DNA of 64,000 nt, from positions 695,344 through 759,343 of the forward strand of contig CAUJGJ010000003.1 of assembly GCA_963170055.1 (NCBI GenBank), written 5' to 3'. Below the pieces are notes generated by a model. That model did no database searches and was not told where the DNA came from. It saw nothing but the letters and a program-made list of their open reading frames with translations. The translations under genes and the position numbers were made by a program. Positions 56,781 through 64,000 of the stretch are shown piece after piece (the first letter of the stretch is position 1; each line of letters begins with the position of its first letter). The stretch is from Halisarca cf. caerulea (lineage: Eukaryota; Porifera; Demospongiae; Chondrillida; Halisarcidae).

Positions 56781-57658
56781 TACAGACCCTTTACTGTTCC
56801 AAGTATAGACCCTTCACTGTTCCAAGTACAGACCCTTCACTGTTCCAAGTACAGACCCTTCACTGTTCCAAGTATAAACCCTTCACTGTTCCAAGTACAG
56901 ACCCTTTACTGGTCCAAGTATAGACCCTTCACTGGTCCAAGTATAGACCCTTCACTGTTCCAAGTATAGACCCTTCACTGTTCCAAGTATAGACCCTTCA
57001 CTGTTCCAAGTACAGACCCTTCACTGTTCCAAGTATAAACCCTTCACTGTTCCAAGTACAGACCCTTTACTGGTCCAAGTATAGACCCTTCACTGGTCCA
57101 AGTATAGACCCTTCACTGTTCCAAGTATAGACCCTTCACTGTTCCAAGTATAGACCCTTCACTGTTCCAAGTATAGACCCTTCACTGGTCCAAGTACAGA
57201 CCCTTAACTGTTCCAAGTATAGACCCTTCACTGTTCCAAGAACAGACCCTTCACTGTTCCAAGTATAGACCCTTCACTGTTCCAAGTACAGACCCTTCAC
57301 TGGTCCAAGTACAGACCCTTCACTGTTCCAAGTATAGACCCTTCACTGTTCCAAGTATAGACCCTTCACTGTTCCAAGTATAGACCCTTCACTGGTCCAA
57401 GTACAGACCCTTCACTGGTCCAAGTATAGACCCTTCACTGTTCCAAGTACAGACCCTTCACTGTTCCAAGTACAGACCCTTCACTGGTCCAAGTATAGAC
57501 CCTTCACTATTTCAAGTATAGACCCTTCACTGTTCCAAGTATAGACCCTTCACTGTTCCAAGTATAGACCCTTCACTGGTCCAAGTACAGACCCTTCACT
57601 GTTCCATGCAAGTATAGACCCTTCACTATTCCAAGTATATAGACCCTTCACTGTTCCA
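56781..57658. repeat. 23-bp minisatellite (about 38 units)
   Basis: Unit core GACCCTTCACTGTTCCAAGT with ATA/ACA and GTT/GGT variants that recur in a longer pattern (for example TATAAACCC at about 56873 and 57045). Non-coding. Confidence 0.95.
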
Positions 57659-57840
57659 AGAACACTCTTACAGCTGCTTCACTATCTTATTGCAGTAGCA
57701 TTATCATACACTGTCAGGAACACATTCCATTCAGCAACATACTATTCCATCATACAAAGAATCACCCTAAGATACAAATATCAGTGAACCCAAAGAGAAA
57801 GTAGCTGTACCAACTGCAAGTCCACTATATGAATTGTTTA

Positions 57841-58928
57841 ATGCACAGGCTCATTATAACACTTTTTGGCATTAAACAAAATGGCTACCACTTAAAAGGC
57901 GTAACAAAGACTGTGTATTTTAAACTCCCAGCAACAATATATGTCCGCTTTTGCTATAGTGTTATGCTGTAATAAGATATATCAAAATGCTAAGCTACAA
58001 AATTTGATCAAAAGTTACATGCAGAAAAGTGTAAGCCATTCAAAACAAGTGCCACTTTTTGCAAGAAACCTTGAATTCCGGACGTGTAGCCGGTCTTCAA
58101 CAGAGACAAAAGTTACATGAAATTAGACAATGGAGCTTGCTTAACATAATATTATGTTGCTGAGCGGGGAAAGTATAACTTTCAGTGAAACAGTTATACC
58201 GAAAAATATACTTTTTTGTCTACAAAATAACGAAAATTATTATTCATAATGGCTATATCTCAAACGTACCTGGTTATATTTTTTCCGCTCAGGCAATTAT
58301 GTGCACAAGCTTGTTAGGAATCACCTAACATCTTCTTTACCCGAGAGTAATGGCATTTATACGTCTGGAAAATACGATTTTTGCGAGAAGGGTACAAAAT
58401 GGACGTTTTATTGTGACGTCATCAAATTATTGCGAAAGCAAAATGCCCGTAGCAGCCTCTTGCTCACTTGTTTCTCTTTTTGTGTCTCCTATCTGACGTC
58501 TATGAAGGTATTTCGATCGTAAGCTTTTGATATTCCTCATTTTTTTCTGATTTCAATGGATCTAAATATGCGTTTCTGAATAAGAATCTGTGAGTTAAGC
58601 TTTCAGATATTTTATGGCCTACTTCTTCAGCCTAAACAGAGATATATGTTGCAGGAAAGGTACCACAGTTATAGACTTTGCCACATAATCATATTCTTGT
58701 ACTTACACGTTCATAAATGATGTATTTTGTTAAGAAAGTTACTCAGTCGGCGACAATATTAGCTGCTTCTCCTGAGGACTCTGCTTTGGGTTGTGCAAGA
58801 TCTAATGATGTTTGTGACGCTATTTGATTAATTGTTCCTTATGTAAACATAAATGGTCACTGTGATAAATTCCATTGTGTGCACGCCCCAAATCCCCAAG
58901 TTCACAAAAGCGTTATAATGCCCCTGTG
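57841..58928. mobile_element. CACAGG-family inverted-repeat element, 1088 bp
   Basis: Left CACAGGCTCATTATAACACT (from 57844) and right complement CACAGGGGCATTATAACGCT. TA on both sides if the left end includes ATG; the exact border is uncertain. Internal similarity to 20457-21227 and to 51830-52102. Open frames inside are short. Confidence 0.8.
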
Positions 58929-58989
58929 TACAACATTGTTATTTGTTTTGAATTTAGACGAAACAACAAAAGTCTTTGATCTTTCCTTT

Positions 58990-59856
58990 CGCAAGTATGT
59001 TATGCCCGAAAACAGGGAGGATTGTTTACGTACAACACGATTGTTTACATAACAATTACTTTGTTTACATTAGAAGGAATTTCACGCAAGGGTCACATGA
59101 AATCGCCGACTAAACGCCTCGAAACAAAAGTTAAATCAGACAATAACCTTACCAAAGACCTCTTTCATTGCTAATTTCGTTAATCTACTTCAGAGACAAT
59201 TTCATTCGTCGAATGAACCAACTCGGCGACTTATCTGCTGGTAGATACGCAAAGGCTGGTTTTGTATGATGTAATCAAACCACGTGACTGCATGTGATAT
59301 TCGACGAAGGAGGATGACTCCACAAGAATATTTCAATCGAAATTCCGGTCGGAAAAATTTTGGATGTTAGTATTGAAACTTTCACAGATTGTTCTTAAAG
59401 GACCAAACCCCCAGAATCGAAAAATGAATCTTCGTACGTTGCTCCATTCATTTTATGTCCAGCGTTTTGTGGCCGTACGGGTGTGTTTCTTGTGTATAAC
59501 CTTGGACATAACAGCCGTGGAACGGAGCATCAAAATTCATTTTTCGATTTAGAAAGTTCATACTTTGTTCTACCTTTTGAGCCTACTTTTGTACGCAAAA
59601 CCCGAAATTTCTCCGACCGGAAATTGCAATCTTTGTGTTTTCACGTAGGTATGAATAATGTGGACAGAGACAAACTATTGAGAATTAAATAGGCCTCGAA
59701 ATCATTCAGTTGCAAAATATGTATGTTCATATGTTGGTACAAGCAATATCTGGAGCTGTATTTCACATTTTGGCAGAAAACAAGGCAATAAACTTCGTGC
59801 TTCGATAACGTCCACCATTTTGTTTTATGTCTAAAATCGGACATAACATACCTGCG
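58990..59856. mobile_element. CGCAGG-family inverted-repeat element, 867 bp
   Basis: Left CGCAAGTATGTTATG, right complement CGCAGGTATGTTATG. TT on both sides, and the empty site is visible in the intact MITE (CCTTTGATC at 43952), so the 2-bp duplication is direct. An internal inverted pair around TTCCGGTCGGA occurs at about 59343 and 59612. No transposase frame. Confidence 0.9.
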
Positions 59857-60059
59857 TTGATCTTGGTTTCACAAATTTGTGTAACTTAGGCAGAATCTGA
59901 TTCTTTTTATAATGGAAAGGTACGTTGCTAAATGGAAGGTGTTACAAGGGAAATGACTTGGTCGCATCTAGCTTGTACTGCCTAGCCCTTCACATTGCAC
60001 TGAAGAAGCTTATATGTCTTGTTAACATTCTCTATAACACACTGCATGGTGACTGGTAG

Positions 60060-60158
60060 TGAAGTTGTCATTTGGTGAAAGATTTGATGTCCAGCCATCT
60101 CATCCCACCTCTTCAAAGAGCCCTGAACACCAGCATCCAGTGCTGAGCAACCCAAAAG
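60060..60158 (+). CDS. Ser/Pro-rich tail exon (99 bp, phase 1-1)
   Basis: Acceptor actggtag ends at 60059; donor gtataa starts at 60159. The frame reads KLSFGERFDVQPSHPTSSKS then PEHQHPVLSNPKG. Low-complexity linker or tail character. Phases fit directly after the GTPase exon (55563) and before 63768. Weak donor (gtataa). Confidence 0.5.
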
Positions 60159-60669
60159 GTATAATTAACTGTGCATTCACCCAAGCACATTACATGCCAT
60201 TCTGCGTGTGTACTCAATATAAGTGGCACTGTAGTTGTTGTGGAAGGCATTGATGACAGGGCATATTATGGAGTATGGTAGTACTTCATATGTAGGATTG
60301 ACACCGAAAAACCATGGCTGCTATACATTAGCGCAAATTTTATTAACACCCAAAAACTAATGATACAGTATAGTTGAGGTATTTTGAATTGATATATATT
60401 GGTACCTTTTATCACACTAGCTATAAGATAAGTAGTTAAAACCCTTTGTAGGCCAATTGCTCTCTTTGAAGGATTTGAAATCTTAGATGGCAATGTATGG
60501 TTATATGCAACACAATGGAATTTAATATAATTCTGTATTATTATTCTCGTCTTTTTGAATTGAGCTTTAAGCGACCAGGAAGGGTCCAGAGGTCTCATCT
60601 TTTGTTAGTACATGAGCTCCTATTGTTAGCCCGAAATGCCTTTTAAGTTAGTTATATGTATAGGTTTTT
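60159..60669. other. Intron, no feature recognised
   Basis: AT-rich; a minus-strand open frame (60266-60598) has no recognisable motif. Confidence 0.3.
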
Positions 60670-61452
60670 TAAACAACCCTCATTAGTGAAAAGTTGAAGC
60701 AGTCAATATTGATCACCATAAAACACTCAGAAGGTTCTTAAGTTACTTTGCTGATTTACTCGGCGACATGGCATTTAGCAAAAAAGATCTCTGGCAAGGA
60801 GCTTGTTTTCACATGATTGTCATGTGATATGTGTTGTGACATCATCAAACTCTTCATACCATTGGAAAATGGCAACCATTTTGAAGTTTGAAGAGCATGG
60901 TAAGGATTGATACATTGCAAGCAAGAACTAGACAGTTCAGACAGGCCATTATCCTAAGAATGCAGATTACCGAAGAAAGGCTAGTGTTGGTGATTGAGGA
61001 AAATTTAAAGCAAATGAGTCATTCGGCGCCAATCACTGATAGCGAAGAACAATGTGCGTAATCACATAGTTAAAAACTCACATCTAAATAGCAAAGGCTA
61101 TTACTAGTCTAAATACCTTAGAGTAGGATGAATCATCTTTATGCAGCCTTCCAGACGCCTTGAAGGTACCATTGATTGTACCCGATAATTGAATTTTGAA
61201 AGTACTACAGTCCTCGATTGTGTCTAACAAGTGTCCTTACACAAGTGCATGTGCACAGCAGTACTTATTCTCGGATAAAGGCTAACAAAGCACCAAACAT
61301 ACAATGAATGACCATGCAGCACAATTGACTTGGCTTGCTCCTAAGTAAAAACGTCACGGAATGTCAAGCGTATGTCACATGATTCGAAGCTATCGAAGTC
61401 AAAAATCCCAGCCTATTAGCACGCAGTGAGATTTTGGACATGTCCCACATGC
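60670..61452. mobile_element. CGCATG-family element, long subfamily, one end only
   Basis: Right end GGACATGTCCCACATGCA at 61435-61452. Reverse-complement similarity to the left and middle part of 50323-51534 extends to about 60670. The other terminus is absent, so this copy is truncated. Confidence 0.7.
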
Positions 61453-61535
61453 ATGGATGAGCATGCATAGTGCTACACATACATGAGGCTAGACAAGTGT
61501 AGAGCTAGACAGAGTTTAGTCAGACTGAGTGCACA

Positions 61536-62647
61536 CGCAGGTATGTTATGGCAGATTTTATGGCAAAGTCAAAATGGTCACCACTACGATGACCGTAATT
61601 GCACCCCTATTTTCTTCGTAGATACTTTATAAAAAGTGTACAAAATGTCATACATAATATTTTTAATATTCCTACTTTGTGACAATACCTCTTTTCTTGC
61701 TATATTCTATTCGGTAGTTGTACAAGTAAGCGTTTGCCACAACGTCCGAAAACAGGTTCAGTGGAAAAGGCGAAGATCTAAATGGTGGCTTTTAAACCTT
61801 TAAGTGGGTTCAAAATAATCTTAAGATTAATATCTAAATTTTCACTGCGTATACATTTGAAATTCTCTTCCTCGACTGTTATGTGCAACATTTTGTGGTT
61901 ATCAAGCCAGACCAAGACAAGAAATAGTGAGACGTAACTTGAATGGAACAAGCAATCAAAAGTATACGCGGTGAAAATTTAGCTTTACCTCTTAGAAATC
62001 ACCCCTCAAATTCCTGCAGTTATGGACCGTCATCTAGATCTCCGCCTTTTGCGAAGAAATTTGCCCCATGAAGAAGACTCCTCTCTAGGCCAAAGTCACA
62101 TGATGTCACGAGACGGAAGTTAACGGAAGTTACAATACAATTAACGCAAGCCCATTATTATCTTCGGTTTTTGAGGCAAATACTCTAGATCTAGTCAAAT
62201 TTTACTCAGCACGTTCCTTTATAGGGATATTCTCCTTCTTCTTCTTTGGAAGGTTGCTTGTAGCCTCGGCTTTTGCAGCCGAACAACAGACAGAGAAAGG
62301 CAAGCATGGTTCTAAACAAAGGAGTTGAAAGATTGTAAACTTCTCTCAACGTCGGATTTACCTTTCCAAGATCTACAGTTTGTACACAAACCAGCGTTCA
62401 TTTCTTTGCAAGCCTTCTAAAGAAAGCTTTAATAACCAAAAACTAACATTCGGAAGTTTGGCAACGAAGCGTGCTGTGTAAAGTTGGGTTGGATGGAATG
62501 TTTTTACTTGCTAGCCGCGGAGCTTCCTAAGCTGATTCACGTTGCTGGCACATGACCAACCCACGCAATTCTGAGTAAATGAAATTCATACCGTGAAACC
62601 CGCAAAGCGCCCGTGTTATGGCTAGATTCTGCCATAACATACCTGCG
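61536..62647. mobile_element. CGCAGG-family inverted-repeat element, 1112 bp
   Basis: Perfect termini CGCAGGTATGTTATGGCAGA and complement; CA on both sides (61534-61535, 62648-62649). Much of the inside matches 26181-27537 (AGCAATCAAAAGTATACGCG; AAGCTGATTCACGTT; ACATGACCAACCCACGCAA). Non-autonomous. Confidence 0.9.
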
Positions 62648-62679
62648 CACTGCAAATTCCTACATCCCGCACATATGTA

Positions 62680-63410
62680 CACATGTGGGACATGTCTGCG
62701 CTAATTTGAAGGTGTGAAAATTTCGGTCATTTTTACAACTTCTGTTCTCAACTTGTACAAGATTTAGAATATCGTAGAAGAACGATTGTAGTTGGGCAGG
62801 CATGTAAACTTCTCGTTGAACATAGTTTTTAACGACTGCTGTCTATGTTGAAGCTGCTACGAAGGTTTTCCCTACCCCTACGTGTGTAGGAATTTCTCTG
62901 GGTGCTGCATAGTGGAACGGCTTCTGGAATATATTTCTACATAAATCGCGATGGCGAAGTATTGACTAAGTTTTCCATGTTGTCTATTTTGTCATTCCTC
63001 TCCAAAGCCGAGATCGGTGAAATCAGCCCAGAAAATCAGAACTTCAGGTGAACATAACTCGGGACTGGAGCAGAAATTCAAAATGCGCAACATGGAAAAG
63101 TTAGATTGTGTCAATAACTCACATTTGGTAGTATAAAATCGTCTTAGCCTAGTTCCCTCATGCAGCACCCAGCACAAAACTAAAATTCTAAAGAACTTTA
63201 AAGTTTAGTCACATGTCAGCATGTAACAGAGCATCGGTGACAACAAAAACGTCACTAAACACAGATTCGGCATTCGTATGTGCCCGAATAACAACACGGA
63301 TCACGTGCTAAATGCATGACAAATATTTTATTGGTGCCAAAATATAATATTTCATCACTATGCAAACTGAGAAGCGCTATAATAACAAATGTGGACATGT
63401 TCCACATGCG
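62680..63410. mobile_element. CGCATG-family inverted-repeat element, 731 bp
   Basis: Left CACATGTGGGACATGTCT, right complement CGCATGTGGAACATGTCC; TA on both sides (62678-62679, 63411-63412). Same length as 16886-17616. Only 32 bp from the preceding CGCAGG-family element. Confidence 0.88.
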
Positions 63411-63767
63411 TATTTGCTAGTGTGCACTCAGTCCTACTAAACTCTGTCTAGCTCTATACTCATCTAGCCTCGTATACATAGCCCTATGCTCGACTTACCA
63501 TATGCCTGTCTACCCCTAGGCCTTTTAATGTGTTTTTAAAGGATCCTTTAAGGATAAAGTTTTTTGCACAATCATGTGTCAATCCTACATTCTTCTGCCA
63601 TTTTCAATGGTTTTTATACACCATTATGTATTACTGTATTTTGCAGATAACTGTGTCACAAAACCTGATGTCTATGCTTCAACCCCCCCAGCAGCACATG
63701 TATTCAATCTATTATCATTGCACAATCTCTGACACAACATGTAATAACTTGTATCTTTCATTTACAG

Positions 63768-63887
63768 TGACACAGAGGAAAAGAGAACCTCACAAGCTTC
63801 CTACTTCTGCTTCAAAGAAGAAAGACAATAAAACAAGTGAGATCCATACCAGATCCACTGTCCCCTCAGTACCTCCAATGATTTCAG
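63768..63887 (+). CDS. Lys/Ser/Pro-rich tail exon (120 bp, phase 1-1)
   Basis: Acceptor catttacag ends at 63767; donor gtgata starts at 63888 (an earlier donor gtgaga at 63838 is also possible). The frame reads TQRKREPHKLPTSASKKKDN, then SEIHTRSTVPSVPPMISG. Basic start with EP.KLP.S shared with 56468. The gene continues beyond the window; no stop codon of the chain was found here. Confidence 0.5.
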
Positions 63888-64000
63888 GTGATATTCCAGT
63901 TGTCCTTTTGCCCAAACCACACATGCACACATGACACTCCTGCAGTATTCACAAGTTTCACTGCAGTCAATAACATGTATACAATTCCACCCATCACTAC

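Larger units (their letters stand above)
57719..59943. mobile_element. AACACCTTCC-family MITE split by two later insertions
   Basis: Three pieces, 57719-57840, 58929-58989 and 59857-59943, align in order with the intact 269-bp copy at 43770-44038 (AGCAACATACTATTCCAT; TTGTTATTTG; TCACAAATTTGTGTA). Between them sit 57841-58928 and 58990-59856. Confidence 0.88.

Overview
This window is repeat-choked nuclear DNA of a multicellular animal. A demosponge is my best guess (moderate confidence, inference): spliced exons with GT-AG borders, a Roc/COR-type GTPase coupled to death-fold-like exons, LINEs carrying a 2A peptide, and many short inverted-repeat transposons. There is no bacterial gene organisation, no rRNA or tRNA gene that I could recognise, and no CRISPR array.

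Host gene. The plus strand carries what looks like one very long gene, or a tight cluster of related genes, whose exons are scattered from about 2.0 kb to the right edge. Candidate exons are 2034-2265, 3664-3849, 7743-7928, 14545-14730, 15569-15790, 22406-22507, 22594-22773, 42709-42875, 53071-53122, 53200-55563, 60060-60158 and 63768-63887, plus an ill-fitting one at 56468-56528. Nearly all are phase 1 to 1; the pair 42709-42875 and 53071-53122 is 1-0 and 0-1, so the chain stays in frame. Several small exons are exactly 186 bp and are paralogous CARD/death-fold-like modules. The large 2364-bp exon encodes a P-loop GTPase with a DxGGQ motif and a COR-like region. The last exons are Ser/Pro/Lys-rich. 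The product would be a CARD-like-array plus Roc/COR protein, plausibly in innate immune or cell-death signalling (inference).

Introns. Almost everything else is intronic repeat. From left to right: an antisense P-element-like transposase fragment (1-1018); a duplicated module with 59-bp minisatellites (2.3-8.1 kb); a Tc1-like relic (9.1-10.05 kb); a truncated LINE (11.3-12.9 kb); a tandemly duplicated exon block with (CA)n (13.3-16 kb); a LINE split by nested inverted-repeat elements (16.07-22.17 kb); a 31-bp satellite (23.1-42.5 kb, about 9.5 kb of satellite); 18-bp arrays (44.2-48.4 kb); 22-bp and 23-bp minisatellites (52.1-52.9 and 56.8-57.7 kb); and nested small DNA transposons (57.7-63.4 kb).

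Most striking. The 31-bp satellite has been invaded three times by one family of non-LTR retrotransposon whose C-terminus looks like a restriction-like endonuclease (RLE), and once each by a 2A-bearing LINE and a small DNA transposon. The junctions can be read against the repeat phase, which suggests an RLE retroelement that uses a satellite as its target. A second theme is a set of non-autonomous DNA transposons with CGCA termini and variable 2-bp target duplications, some confirmed by reconstructed empty sites.
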